Positions 24,500 through 33,592 of a stretch of DNA of 45,088 nucleotides are shown piece after piece. The notes under the pieces were generated by a model. The model worked only from the letters and a program-made list of their open reading frames with translations. It had not been told where the DNA came from and made no database searches. The first letter of the stretch is position 1. The number at the start of each line of letters is the position of its first letter. The stretch is from Syntrophus sp. (in: bacteria) (GTDB lineage: Bacteria > Desulfobacterota > Syntrophorhabdia > Syntrophorhabdales > Syntrophorhabdaceae). Both the position numbers and the translations under genes were made by a program. The stretch covers positions 1 through 45,088 of the forward strand of contig PNOF01000016.1 in the NCBI GenBank assembly GCA_013824645.1. Reading direction: 5' to 3'.

Positions 24500-26599
24500 A
24501 TGAAAAGCACTGTAAGAATCACAATCGGTCTCCTTCTGTGCATCTTTATCACGGTTATATCGGCATCAGCGGAAGAGCCAAAAAAAGGGGACAAGGAGAG
24601 AGAAAGAAAGGAAGCGAAAACGGTATTAGAAGAAATCACCGTCACGGGCGTCCCATACAGCAATCCAATTACCCCTGTTGATACCCGTTATGGGACCCAG
24701 TACAATCTGGTCACCGAAGAACAGATTAAAGAACAGAATGTTTATGACTTCCAGTCGGCTCTGCGCGATGTGCCGGGGGTTATGTTTCAGAGCAAGAATC
24801 TTATGGGGAGCCAGACCAGCCACAGCCTTTACATTCGTGGCCGGGGCGCGAGCCATCCCAGCTCCGATTTTGCTATTCAGTTTGACGGAGTTCCCCGTTA
24901 TGGAGCGCTATTCGGCCAAGTGTTGGGTGACGGCACCGCCATTTCCACCATCGGGGGGATAGAGGTTTACAAAAGCCCGCAGCCATCTCAGTTTGGCAGT
25001 GGTTATGCATCCGTGAACATCCTGCCCAAATATCTGACTAAAGATGGGCAGGAGGCTGTGCTTAATTCCAGCGGGGGCAGTTACGGAACATTTGAACAGA
25101 GTCTTTCCGGCGGCATCAAAAAAGGACCCTTTGACATCTACCTGTCTCAGAGCTGGGCGGAAACAGATGGTCATCGCGACAATTCCGGCGCCAAGCAGCA
25201 AAACTACTATGCCAATACCGGTTATCAAATCAACAAAGAATGGAACTTCCGGTTCCTGGTTAATTATGTAAAGAGCGAAACCGAAGCCCCCACGCCGAAG
25301 ATCTTACCCACTACAACGAACGGAGTGAGCTGGCCCGGTGCAGAGCGTTATGATACGGAAACCCTTTTCACCACATTGACCCTTAATCACCAGTATGAGA
25401 ATTTCAGCGGTTATCTTAAGGGCTATTGGAACCATACGGATTTTGATCTATTACAGGAATTGACGAACGGCAGCCGCTATGCCAACAGCACCGGCGGACT
25501 CCGGTCCCGGCAGGAAATTACCCTTTACGGAATCCGGGGCAAAGAAAAACTCCATTTCTGGTCCGGTGGAGAAATTCTGGTCGGGTCCGACCTGGATATG
25601 ACGGGTCTGAAAAATACCCAACAGACATACAGCGGGTTTGCGCCAACAGGAGCTGGGGCAGCCGCAGTCAATGGAGGCCGGGCAAAAAGGGTCTGGGATT
25701 TTCCCGATACAAGGCTCTTTTCCCCCTATCTGGCCATAAGCCAGATGGTTGGCCGATCTGAAGGCTTCCACATCACTCCCTCGGCAGGTTTTCGTTATTA
25801 TGATCACAGCGAGTTCCAGAACAAGTCAGCAGCCCAGGGCGGTTTGGTGATGGGCTATGGCCATACTGACCTCAACATGAATTATTCTCGTGGCGTCAAC
25901 TATCCCACTCCGATCATGCTGATGAACATGGTGCTCACCAATGCTCCGGTTAGTAATCCCAGGATGATAAAGCCGGAAGTTGTGGACCACTACGAAGCAG
26001 GCTTGACCCACACCTGGCCGAAGATAGGATCTTTAGGGACAACGGTTTTCCTAGATAAGGGAAAAGACCGTGTCCAAGCATACATGTCTGGATCCATTCC
26101 ACTCCAATTTAACGACCCTATCGGCCATTACGAGATTCGCGGACTGGAACTCACAGGCACAGCAACCCCTGTGAAAGATCTTGAGCTCTTTGCCGCCACC
26201 ACCTGGTTGCAATCCGAAGCCATGGGCCAGGACAGAATTGAACGTGAACGTATGCCCTATACCCCAAATTTTCAGTTTCAAACCGGAGTCAAGTGGGCTT
26301 TTCTGAAACACTACCGGTTTTTCATGGATATGCAGCACTTCAGGGGACTGTATCAAGGTACGGTCTCCCGCAGCGGCACGTTTAACGTCAGCAACCCCGG
26401 TCCCAACAACAAACTGGATGACATCACGCTCGTTAATGCAAAGGTCAGTTACTATTTTGATTACAAGCCATTGTGGTTGAGCAATTCGGAAATATTTTTG
26501 GCAATAAACAATATTTTTAATCAGCATTATGAATACGCCAAGGGCTATCCTATGTCTGGAACAACCTTGTTTGCGGGATTCAGTATGAAGTTTAATTGA
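24500..26599 (+). CDS. TonB-dependent outer membrane receptor, probably for a nickel complex
   Basis: 699 residues from ATG 24500, which has an exact GGAGGA and opens a signal peptide (MKSTVRITIGLLLCIFITV, cleavage after SASA). The TonB box is EEITVTG. The plug has LRDVPGVMF, SLYIRGRGA, VPRYGALFG and IEVYKSPQPSQFGSGYASV. The barrel ends with FLAINNIFNQHYEYA and a C-terminal FSMKFN, Phe-containing as usual. The frame is open 60 codons further upstream but that part is not protein-like. The substrate is inferred to be nickel or a nickel chelate from the neighbouring nikR; iron or cobalamin cannot be excluded. Confidence 0.9.
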   Translation: MKSTVRITIGLLLCIFITVISASAEEPKKGDKERERKEAKTVLEEITVTGVPYSNPITPVDTRYGTQYNLVTEEQIKEQNVYDFQSALRDVPGVMFQSKNLMGSQTSHSLYIRGRGASHPSSDFAIQFDGVPRYGALFGQVLGDGTAISTIGGIEVYKSPQPSQFGSGYASVNILPKYLTKDGQEAVLNSSGGSYGTFEQSLSGGIKKGPFDIYLSQSWAETDGHRDNSGAKQQNYYANTGYQINKEWNFRFLVNYVKSETEAPTPKILPTTTNGVSWPGAERYDTETLFTTLTLNHQYENFSGYLKGYWNHTDFDLLQELTNGSRYANSTGGLRSRQEITLYGIRGKEKLHFWSGGEILVGSDLDMTGLKNTQQTYSGFAPTGAGAAAVNGGRAKRVWDFPDTRLFSPYLAISQMVGRSEGFHITPSAGFRYYDHSEFQNKSAAQGGLVMGYGHTDLNMNYSRGVNYPTPIMLMNMVLTNAPVSNPRMIKPEVVDHYEAGLTHTWPKIGSLGTTVFLDKGKDRVQAYMSGSIPLQFNDPIGHYEIRGLELTGTATPVKDLELFAATTWLQSEAMGQDRIERERMPYTPNFQFQTGVKWAFLKHYRFFMDMQHFRGLYQGTVSRSGTFNVSNPGPNNKLDDITLVNAKVSYYFDYKPLWLSNSEIFLAINNIFNQHYEYAKGYPMSGTTLFAGFSMKFN

Positions 26600-26739
26600 A
26601 CTCGTTTTTTTGCATGATGGACGGCATTAAAACCGATTTGAATGGGACCTGTTACAACGAAAAGATTTTTGTAAGCTTGCTTTTTAGAATCAAGGTCGGT
26701 GTCCATGAGAACGGCCCAGTTTTTTTGGAGGATCAGTAA
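26600..26739 (+). other. Leader of the ABC importer with a 41-codon reading frame
   Basis: 140 bases. ATGGAC (26617-26622) pairs with GTCCAT (26700-26705) and ACCGA with TCGGT just inside, enclosing TTACAA-N11-TTGTAA. A frame from ATG 26614 runs 41 codons to TAA 26737, directly against the next ATG; its end (LLFRIKVGVHENGPVF) faintly recalls the start of ModE-like proteins. It lacks a ribosome binding site. Either fold or frame could be chance. Confidence 0.35.
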
Positions 26740-27570
26740 ATGTGGATAAAAACAAGGTTATTTCTCACGATTGCAGCAATGGTGCTGGTGTGTGCTATTG
26801 CGGGTTATCCGGACACCTCGAAGGGCGGGAGCAAGGAGGTCCGGCGCGGCATTGTCGCATCGGACTCGATTTTGTCTGGAATGATCGCCTCGCTTCTGCC
26901 TCAGCATCGTTATTCTGTCGAGGCGATACTTCCGCCTGGACAGTGTCCCGGTCACTATGACGTGAAGCTGTCAGATATAGAGAAAATGAAAAGGGCCGTT
27001 CTGGTTGTTTCATTCAGAGGCATGCCGTTCATGGACAAAAACCGGCTTGACGGTGGCACTCAACTCCTTGTGGACGCACAAGGCCGTAACTGGATGGCGC
27101 CGGATTCATATATATATGGTTTGGGTCTTCTTGCTCATGAACTTTCAAAGCGTTTTCCCGAAGATAAAGATAACATAATGAGCCGGAAGGAAGACACAAT
27201 CCGCAAGGTGAGAACAGAAGCCAATGCTCTTATCGAAAAGATCAAACAGGCAGGAATCTTTGGAAAGCCGATTATTACCTCCTCCATGCAGCAAGAGCCC
27301 CTTGTGTGGATGGGTTTTCGCATTGTGGCAGAATACGGCAGACCGGAGGCGATGTCTACGAGGGAAGTCGTGCGTCTTGTAAAGGTCGGAAGGGACCAGC
27401 GCACTATAGTGGTTGTGGACAATCTTCAATCCGGACCCGACGCCGGAAAGGGAATTGCTGAAGCACTGAGGGCACCCCATGTTGTCCTGACTAATTTCCC
27501 ATCTGAAAAAGGCTATCTTACCACACTCGGAGAGAATGTTAACGCCGTGCTGGCAGCGGTGCGGAAATGA
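26740..27570 (+). CDS. TroA/ZnuA-like metal-binding protein of an ABC importer, divergent ligands
   Basis: 276 residues with an N-terminal export signal (FLTIAAMVLVCAIAGYP). The cluster A-I fold shows as SDSILSGMIASLL, then the first ligand loop LPPGQCPGHYDVKLSDIEKM with H72, and a long helix before the second lobe. At the second site ZnuA proteins have DPHxW; here it reads NWMAPDSYIYG with no His. At the third, where xHxAFxYF is expected, it reads SSMQQEPLVWMGF. The His-rich zinc loop is also absent. So only one standard ligand is kept, pointing to nickel, a chelate or another metal. SD TTGGAGGA. Confidence 0.8.
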   Translation: MWIKTRLFLTIAAMVLVCAIAGYPDTSKGGSKEVRRGIVASDSILSGMIASLLPQHRYSVEAILPPGQCPGHYDVKLSDIEKMKRAVLVVSFRGMPFMDKNRLDGGTQLLVDAQGRNWMAPDSYIYGLGLLAHELSKRFPEDKDNIMSRKEDTIRKVRTEANALIEKIKQAGIFGKPIITSSMQQEPLVWMGFRIVAEYGRPEAMSTREVVRLVKVGRDQRTIVVVDNLQSGPDAGKGIAEALRAPHVVLTNFPSEKGYLTTLGENVNAVLAAVRK

Positions 27571-27597
27571 AACCGGATTATTTTAAATGGACGCAAT

Positions 27598-28374
27598 ATG
27601 AACAAGCACATTATAGAACTTAATGGGATAAACGTCCGAAAAACAAAGGAATTACTGCTGGACAACATCAACCTCAGCGTTTCGCCCAACGAGTTTGTAG
27701 GCATCATCGGCCCCAACGGAGCCGGGAAAACCACGCTGCTCAATGTCGTAGCCGGATTTGAAAGATTCGAGGGAGCACTAAGTCTTTTCGGACACCGTGA
27801 GTCGTGGAGGCGTTCCCGTGAAACAAGACTTCGTATCGGTTACGTTCCGCAATTATTTCAAATTGATCCGGCGTTTCCTATTCTCGCGTCAGAGGCCGTC
27901 ATGACTGGAGCAATCGGCCGGCTCGGGCTGTTCCGCTCACCCGGCAGACAAGAAAGAGAAAAAACAATGCAACTAATGGAACTGATGCGCGTGGCCCATC
28001 TTGCGGACAGGCCGTTGGGCCAGCTTTCCGGCGGTGAGCGACAAAAGGTGTCCCTGGCGCGTGCTATTCTTCAGCAGCCGGATATCCTTCTCATGGATGA
28101 ACCAACGGCAAATCTGGACATCGCTGTCCAGAAGGAAGTCTTGAATCTTATCAATGAAATTCACAAACGGGAAAACCTGACGATTCTTTTCGTCACGCAC
28201 GATTTCAATATGCTTCCGGCTGCGATGCGGCGCACTGTGCTGCTAAATCACGGAAAAAAAGTTTTTGACGGAGACATCGACACCGCATTGTCGGGTGAGA
28301 CCCTGAGCAAGTTGTTCCAATACCCGCTGGAAACTTTTGAGCGTAACGGCAGGAGATTCGTGTCCTATGACTGA
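27598..28374 (+). CDS. Metal ABC transporter ATP-binding protein (ZnuC/MntB-like)
   Basis: 258 residues. Walker A GPNGAGKTTLLN, Q-loop YVPQLFQID, signature LSGGERQKVSLARAI, Walker B ILLMDEPTANLD and switch histidine FVTHD are all intact. It powers the importer with the permease that overlaps its 3' end by 8 bases and the binding protein before it. Metal specificity comes from the partners, here suggested by nikR to be nickel. Confidence 0.92.
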   Translation: MNKHIIELNGINVRKTKELLLDNINLSVSPNEFVGIIGPNGAGKTTLLNVVAGFERFEGALSLFGHRESWRRSRETRLRIGYVPQLFQIDPAFPILASEAVMTGAIGRLGLFRSPGRQEREKTMQLMELMRVAHLADRPLGQLSGGERQKVSLARAILQQPDILLMDEPTANLDIAVQKEVLNLINEIHKRENLTILFVTHDFNMLPAAMRRTVLLNHGKKVFDGDIDTALSGETLSKLFQYPLETFERNGRRFVSYD

Positions 28375-29230
28375 ACATTTCATCGACGTGCTCACATACC
28401 CGCCCATCCAGCGTGCCGCCATTGCCTGCGTGCTGTGCGGCGCAAGTTGCTCCCTGTTGTCTGTATTTATCGTACTGATGAAAATGCCATTGATAGGTGT
28501 CTCTATGTCACACGCCGCTTTCGCCGGTGCTGTATTGGGTATGCTGCTTGACATCAATCCATTAGTAACCGGATTTATCCTGTGTTTGCTCGTGGCTGGA
28601 GTGCTCGGCCCGCTTTCGGATCGCACAGATATAGCCCCCGAGAACATCCTCGGCATCATGTTTTCATTTCTTATGGGACTTGCCTTTCTTGGTATGGGAA
28701 TTCTCACGAGAACAAAGGCCAGCGCCCTCAACTTGATGTGGGGAAGTCTGCTGTCACTGTCCGGCTCGGACATTATGGTGCTGACATGTGTCACATCAAT
28801 CCTTGTGCTTTTTGTATTGTTGTTTTTCAAAGAGATTCGATCCGTCCTTTTCAACAGACGGCTTGCAGGAGCGAGCGGAGTACCTGAACGGATGGTTTAT
28901 TATGCTCTTCTGTTTCTTACCGGGGCCGTTGTGTCATCCAACCTTGCGACGGTGGGCGGTTTGCTTATCTTCGCGTTGCTCGTGCAACCCGGCGCCACAG
29001 CGCTGCAGTTAACATACAATTTAAAATACTTTTTTATCATTTCTGCGGCTTCGGGGATCGGCGCCTGCATTTCCGGTCTCATAGTATCGTATATTTTTGA
29101 TCTTCCATCCGGCGCGTCTGTTGTTCTCATGGCGACAGCAATCTTTGCTGCTGCATATATTTTTTCGCCGAAACGCCGCATGACAAAACTCAAGAAAAGG
29201 AGTATGTCCCATGAACATGGCACAAGATGA
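28367..29230 (+). CDS. Metal ABC transporter permease (ABC-3 family)
   Basis: 287 residues from ATG 28367, which overlaps the ATPase stop. Several membrane helices follow the ABC-3 pattern: MKMPLIGVSMSHAAFAGAVLG, ILGIMFSFLMGLAFLGMGI, LMWGSLLSLSGSDIM, ATVGGLLIFALLVQPGATA. The SHAAFAG motif is the EAA-like coupling region of the family. A start 10 codons upstream at 28337 is in frame but deeper in the ATPase gene. The C-terminus overlaps the methyltransferase gene by 20 bases. Confidence 0.92.
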   Translation: MTEHFIDVLTYPPIQRAAIACVLCGASCSLLSVFIVLMKMPLIGVSMSHAAFAGAVLGMLLDINPLVTGFILCLLVAGVLGPLSDRTDIAPENILGIMFSFLMGLAFLGMGILTRTKASALNLMWGSLLSLSGSDIMVLTCVTSILVLFVLLFFKEIRSVLFNRRLAGASGVPERMVYYALLFLTGAVVSSNLATVGGLLIFALLVQPGATALQLTYNLKYFFIISAASGIGACISGLIVSYIFDLPSGASVVLMATAIFAAAYIFSPKRRMTKLKKRSMSHEHGTR

Positions 29231-29849
29231 AATCTATCAAACACGAAAGCAGTTCTTCAACGACCATGCCGAAAGTTGGCGCGATATGTGGTACAAAGAT
29301 GACACTACCGGTCACTATGATAAATACAGAAAGAATTTTGAGCGCCTGTTTTCACTTCTGCCGCTGAAACAGGGAGACCGAGTATTGGACGTCGGATGCG
29401 GCGCCGGGGTACTGGTACCATCCATCCTCGAATGTATTACGGCAACCGGAATTCTTTACGAGCTGGACTTCGCAGATAAGATGATAGAAACCAATCAGAA
29501 CCTCCACAAGGAGGAGAACATTCGATTCATTGTCGCGGACGCTGAGAATACACCGCTCGGTAACATGTCCTGTGATGTGGTTATCTGTTTCTCGTGTTTC
29601 CCGCATTTTCATGACAAGGAAAAAGCCCTGACAAACCTTTCACGGATACTGAAACCACAAGGGATTTTAGCTGTGTCGCATTTTGACTCATCGGAAGGAA
29701 TAAACAAACACCACGGGTCATGTCATGCTGTCATGCACGACCATCTACCTGACGAGACAGCGATGCGTTCCTTATTGCGAACAGCAAGTTTGGATATTGA
29801 TCTGTTTATGGATGAGCCTGGCTTCTATTGTATCATTGCAAAAAAATAG
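29211..29849 (+). CDS. Class I SAM-dependent methyltransferase linked to the metal importer
   Basis: 212 residues. Motif I is VLDVGCGAGVL, followed by motif II around YELDFADKMIE and IRFIVADAENTPLG, with VVICFSCFPHF as motif post. Close to the C-terminal end is a His/Cys-dense stretch, INKHHGSCHAVMHDHLP, unusual for small-molecule methyltransferases and suited to binding a metal. It overlaps the permease gene by 20 bases, so it is almost certainly co-transcribed with the importer. It might modify a metal-binding ligand or respond to metal; both are inference. Confidence 0.85.
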   Translation: MNMAQDEIYQTRKQFFNDHAESWRDMWYKDDTTGHYDKYRKNFERLFSLLPLKQGDRVLDVGCGAGVLVPSILECITATGILYELDFADKMIETNQNLHKEENIRFIVADAENTPLGNMSCDVVICFSCFPHFHDKEKALTNLSRILKPQGILAVSHFDSSEGINKHHGSCHAVMHDHLPDETAMRSLLRTASLDIDLFMDEPGFYCIIAKK

Positions 29850-30246
29850 TCTCCGTGAGATTCCACCACGTTGAAAATATTCTTAGGATATTAGCTTGAT
29901 GATTTGTGGCATGGCGCAGAGATCGTGATCAAGGTCGACGAGAGTGTCTACATGGATTCTTTTAAGGAGCCTCAAGTAGCACAATACACAAAGGCTTTTG
30001 TGGGGATAAGTACACTCCTTACCTTTGGGACGTTGTCCCTGAGAGCTGGGCTCAGCCGCCATCTAATTGACAGGAAGAACGGGGCACCCGGCACATGTTG
30101 GATGCATTACTTTCACCCGGAGTGGGCAGAGCATTCTGGGCTGGTTTCTTGGGGGAGACATAATACTTTCCGTCGTGCCCGGTTCTTACGTAGTCCTTAT
30201 CACCATGGTGCCGGTTCTAATGTTAAGTGAGTAATCTGTGTGGTTT
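29850..30246 (+). pseudogene. Degenerate region, possible remnant of a membrane protein gene
   Basis: 397 bases between the methyltransferase and the convergent DUF362 gene. One frame (29904-30230) gives VDESVYMDSFKEPQVAQYTK, then AFVGISTLLTFGTL, and then loses protein character. A second frame, open only near the end, gives GQSILGWFLGGDIILSVVPG and SYVVLITMVPVLMLSE, which is membrane-like, and stops at TAA. The two halves in different frames suggest a frameshifted gene. I do not recognise the family. No terminator was found. Confidence 0.35.
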
Positions 30247-31338
30247 TTATACTTTTATCGCGTTCTCAGGGCACATTTCCTGGCAACAGTAACATCGAAT
30301 GCAGTGTTGGTAATCAAAGAGGGGTTTTCCGTCTTTGAGAGACAGAGCATGAGAAGGACATACTTTGACACAGATTGCGCAGCCCTTGCAAGTCTTCTTG
30401 TCAATCTTTGGTTTTTTTATAAAGGTATTTTTAAGGAATCTTTTCGCAAAGGCCGGTATGTTCCAGTCCGTATCCATAGTTTTGGGCATCATAAAATCGA
30501 CTATTTCGGGCATATCGTCATCGATGGTTTCATATTGAGGTAATAATCCATGTTTTTTGGCAAGATGGGTGATAGGTGTAGGGTAGGAGAGATGTACAAG
30601 CTTTTCAACACATTCATCGAGGATAAAGGCATTTTTGCTTATACCAAGTATGCCTAAGTTTCGCGGTCTTCCGCTTGAAGGGCCATTACCGTCCATACCG
30701 ATGATACCGTCAAGAATAGTAAGTGAAGGTTTAACGATGTTATGAATATCAATCAATATTGAGGCAAAAAGGAGTCTGTCCTGACCGGCCCGGAGATGCC
30801 ATTTTGCTTTTTCAAAAGCGTGGATAAAACCAAAGGTGTTCTTGACTCCAAGTGTCATACCCATCATGGCGTGCGTTTTTAACTTTGGAACATTAATGAC
30901 AACATCATAATTTTCAGGATCATCACCGAAAAGAAACTCCCTGTAAGGGGATAAACCAGCTGATAATTTAATAATATTATGGTTAAAATGAGATATATTT
31001 AATTCTAATTGTTCTATAACAGTCATAATACCTGAATATGATAATACTTTATTTGTTGATTCAAAGCCTGGACTGTCACCAATATAGACAGTACAGGAAT
31101 GATCTTTCAGTAATTCAGCGAGGGCCCCAATGATTGCAGGGTGAGTGGTTACTGCCTTTTCAGGGGTTTTACTCAATAGAAGGTTTGGTTTGATTAAGAC
31201 TTTAGCTTTGCCTATTGGAAAGCCGATATCCTGAAGGCCGGCACTCAGGATATCTTTTATTGTTTTTACATGATAGTTACTGCATGTTTTTATTGCTACT
31301 TTTTCCAACAGGTTGCCCTTTGTCGAAGTTGATTTCAA
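30247..31338 (-). CDS. DUF362 protein with two [4Fe-4S] ferredoxin motifs
   Basis: 363 residues. The main body is DUF362 (KVLIKPNLLLSKTPEKAVTTHP, YDVVINVPKLKTHAMMGMTLG, VKNTFGF, ILDGIIGMDGNGPSSGRPR). The C-terminal 50 residues hold two classic clusters: CKGCAICVKVCP and CIRCYCCQEMCP. Role unknown; an electron carrier or iron-sulfur oxidoreductase is likely. It overlaps the lipoprotein gene by 62 bases in another frame from the ATG at 31338; a TTG at 31308 (EKVAIKTC) would halve the overlap, as no other early ATG exists. Confidence 0.85.
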   Translation of the reverse strand: MKSTSTKGNLLEKVAIKTCSNYHVKTIKDILSAGLQDIGFPIGKAKVLIKPNLLLSKTPEKAVTTHPAIIGALAELLKDHSCTVYIGDSPGFESTNKVLSYSGIMTVIEQLELNISHFNHNIIKLSAGLSPYREFLFGDDPENYDVVINVPKLKTHAMMGMTLGVKNTFGFIHAFEKAKWHLRAGQDRLLFASILIDIHNIVKPSLTILDGIIGMDGNGPSSGRPRNLGILGISKNAFILDECVEKLVHLSYPTPITHLAKKHGLLPQYETIDDDMPEIVDFMMPKTMDTDWNIPAFAKRFLKNTFIKKPKIDKKTCKGCAICVKVCPSHALSLKDGKPLFDYQHCIRCYCCQEMCPENAIKV

Positions 31339-31843
31339 GAAACGTAATGCAGATTGTTCCTTCCGGACTTACCCAACATATCTTATTTTCTGAATCATTG
31401 AGGTGGTAGATGGTTCTGTAGTCTTCTCTTTGAATAGAAAAAGTGCCGTCGCTCTCTCTCTTTCTCTCTCCCCTCATAGTGATATCGTTTATGAAATCTT
31501 CTATTTTCATTTTAAAGATGTCACGAAAACGTTTTTCGTCGTTCAATACGTCATTTCCCGCATTCATTACAAAACGGCCCTTATCTTTTTCGATAGAAAC
31601 AATAGTGCTGCCAAAAGGTCCATAAACTTCTATAAAAAGTGTCTCCGGGTAGTCAAGTTTCAGTGATATTTCACCTGAGTATCGCAAATCTTTCCAGGAT
31701 ATGTCCAGTTCACCCATTACCTCCATATATCCGATTTCCTGAGGCCATTGAATGGAAATTACCCTGGAATGCTTCATGGCGCAGCCATTCAGTAGGAACA
31801 CGATAAAAACCAAGCAGATTACCGCAGGGAAGGTCTTGTTCAC
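31277..31843 (-). CDS. LolB-like outer membrane lipoprotein
   Basis: 188 residues with a lipoprotein signal: hydrophobic VICLVFIVFLLNGC with the lipobox LLNGC, Cys21. The rest is beta-rich (ELDISWKDLRYSGEISLKLDYPE), consistent with a LolB or LppX-type lipid-binding fold, but the match is by shape only. It overlaps the preceding TPR gene by four bases (ATGA), so it is translationally coupled. It probably works on envelope lipoproteins or lipids. Confidence 0.7.
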   Translation of the reverse strand: MNKTFPAVICLVFIVFLLNGCAMKHSRVISIQWPQEIGYMEVMGELDISWKDLRYSGEISLKLDYPETLFIEVYGPFGSTIVSIEKDKGRFVMNAGNDVLNDEKRFRDIFKMKIEDFINDITMRGERKRESDGTFSIQREDYRTIYHLNDSENKICWVSPEGTICITFLEINFDKGQPVGKSSNKNMQ

Positions 31844-33492
31844 TTCTTTTGCTCTTTGATCGCTTCTATCTTTTTTTGGATGATTTCTTTTTTCTTTTTA
31901 TCTTTTTCTAATTGAATTGATTTTTCATAAAATGGAAAGGCTTTATCATATTCCTTTAATGCCACATGTATATCGCCGAGATGCTCAGTGATTGTTGGGT
32001 CCTCCGGTAACGTCTGGTAGGCCTTTACAATTTCGGTAAGGGCATTCCGGTAATTGCCTTTTTTGTAGTATACCCAACCAAGGCTATCGATAATATAGGC
32101 ATCTCCAGGTTTCTTTAATAAAGCTTTTTTAATCATTGCCTCTGCTTCGTCTAATTTGATACCTTTTTCTGCCCATGAATAGCCGATAAAATTTAGGGCA
32201 TTGGGATATTCAGGTTCTATCTTCAAGACATCTTCCATTATCGCAAACGCCCTGTCTGATTCGCCTTTTTTCTCATAAAGCATACCTATCTGGAAGAGTA
32301 CCTCGATATTATTTGGTTCTATTTTCCGGGCTTCTTCAAGCGCCTCTATCCCTTTAAGGTAATCCGTTTTCTCTTCGTAAAGCATGGAGAGGAGTATATA
32401 TAGTTCCTGTTTTTGGTTTGAATCAGGGAGGTATTTCTGGACTATAACAATACCTTCATTAATAGTACCCAGCTTGATATGAATAAGCACAATCTGCTTC
32501 AGTGCACTTAAAAATTCTTCAGATTTAGGGTTGACCCTGAGAAATTCATCAAGAGCTTTTTGCATATTTCCCTTTTCTTTCCATGTCATGGCAAGATAAA
32601 GACGGACTGTATTGTTGCCCGGTTTCGATGCAAGTACAAAGGAGAACTCTTTTAACGCATCATCAAAACGGTCTTGATCAAGGTGGAGAAGTCCTATCCG
32701 CACCCTGACGGACAAGTCTTCCCGGTCAATATCTGAAAGTTCCTCAAAGGCATGGATTGCCTTGTCATATTCCTTCTGTTTTACAAAAACACTTGCGATT
32801 CTTGAACGTGCCTTTTTATTGGCGGGATTGGAGTCGATAAGAATCTGATAATATTTGAGCGCCTTTTCATATTTGCCTTCAATCTCAAAAATTGTACCCA
32901 TATCGAGAAGCGCAGGTTCAAAATTTGGTTTCAGATCTAATACTTTTGTAAAATACTGTTTTGCTTTCTCATATTCTTTCAACTCAGCTATTAACCGCCC
33001 CGCATAGTAGAGAGCAATGATATTATCATCATCGTAGGCGAGGATTTTTTCATATATTGTAACAGCATCGGCATATTTTTTTTCGGCTGCATATAAGGAG
33101 CCTAGATACATATATGCTTCTGTATCCTCTTTATTTAACTGAATGCATCTTTCATAGAATGTTTTCGCTTTATATGTGATGCCTTTTGAAGCATATATAC
33201 CTGCCAGTAATATCAATGCGTTGCGATTTGAAGGACGGATTTCTACGGCTTTTTGCAGGAGCTCTTCTGCTTTGTCAAGTTCTCCTTTTCTAATATGAAG
33301 AAGGGCAATATCACTTCGTATTTCAGAGGAGTTGGGGTTCTGTTTGAGGGCGGCGTCATACTGGCTAAAGGCGTCATCCGGAATCTCGCTCCGATAACCC
33401 TTCAGATAGGATAACAGAGACGATGAATAATCACTTCCAAAAACTGAAAGTGGTAACAGAGATAACATCAGAAGGGCTAAGAGTTTTTTCAT
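31840..33492 (-). CDS. Exported TPR-repeat protein
   Basis: 550 residues. A signal peptide (MKKLLALLMLSLLPLSVFG) is followed by at least a dozen 34-residue tetratricopeptide repeats, for example LDKAEELLQKAVEIRPSNRN and YEKALKYYQILIDSNPANKK, ending in a charged helix with EKDKKKKEIIQKKIE. TPR solenoids are protein-binding scaffolds, here in the periplasm. Coupled to a LolB-like lipoprotein, it may belong to outer membrane assembly. The repeats also show as sequence periodicity in the DNA. Confidence 0.9.
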   Translation of the reverse strand: MKKLLALLMLSLLPLSVFGSDYSSSLLSYLKGYRSEIPDDAFSQYDAALKQNPNSSEIRSDIALLHIRKGELDKAEELLQKAVEIRPSNRNALILLAGIYASKGITYKAKTFYERCIQLNKEDTEAYMYLGSLYAAEKKYADAVTIYEKILAYDDDNIIALYYAGRLIAELKEYEKAKQYFTKVLDLKPNFEPALLDMGTIFEIEGKYEKALKYYQILIDSNPANKKARSRIASVFVKQKEYDKAIHAFEELSDIDREDLSVRVRIGLLHLDQDRFDDALKEFSFVLASKPGNNTVRLYLAMTWKEKGNMQKALDEFLRVNPKSEEFLSALKQIVLIHIKLGTINEGIVIVQKYLPDSNQKQELYILLSMLYEEKTDYLKGIEALEEARKIEPNNIEVLFQIGMLYEKKGESDRAFAIMEDVLKIEPEYPNALNFIGYSWAEKGIKLDEAEAMIKKALLKKPGDAYIIDSLGWVYYKKGNYRNALTEIVKAYQTLPEDPTITEHLGDIHVALKEYDKAFPFYEKSIQLEKDKKKKEIIQKKIEAIKEQKK

Positions 33493-33592
33493 CGATGCAA
33501 TGATACCACAGGTTATCTCTTAAATCTACTACCGGGACTTGTCATTTGCCTCCTCCACCGGTGTGAGTTCCCTTTTCAACGGGAAATTCTGC

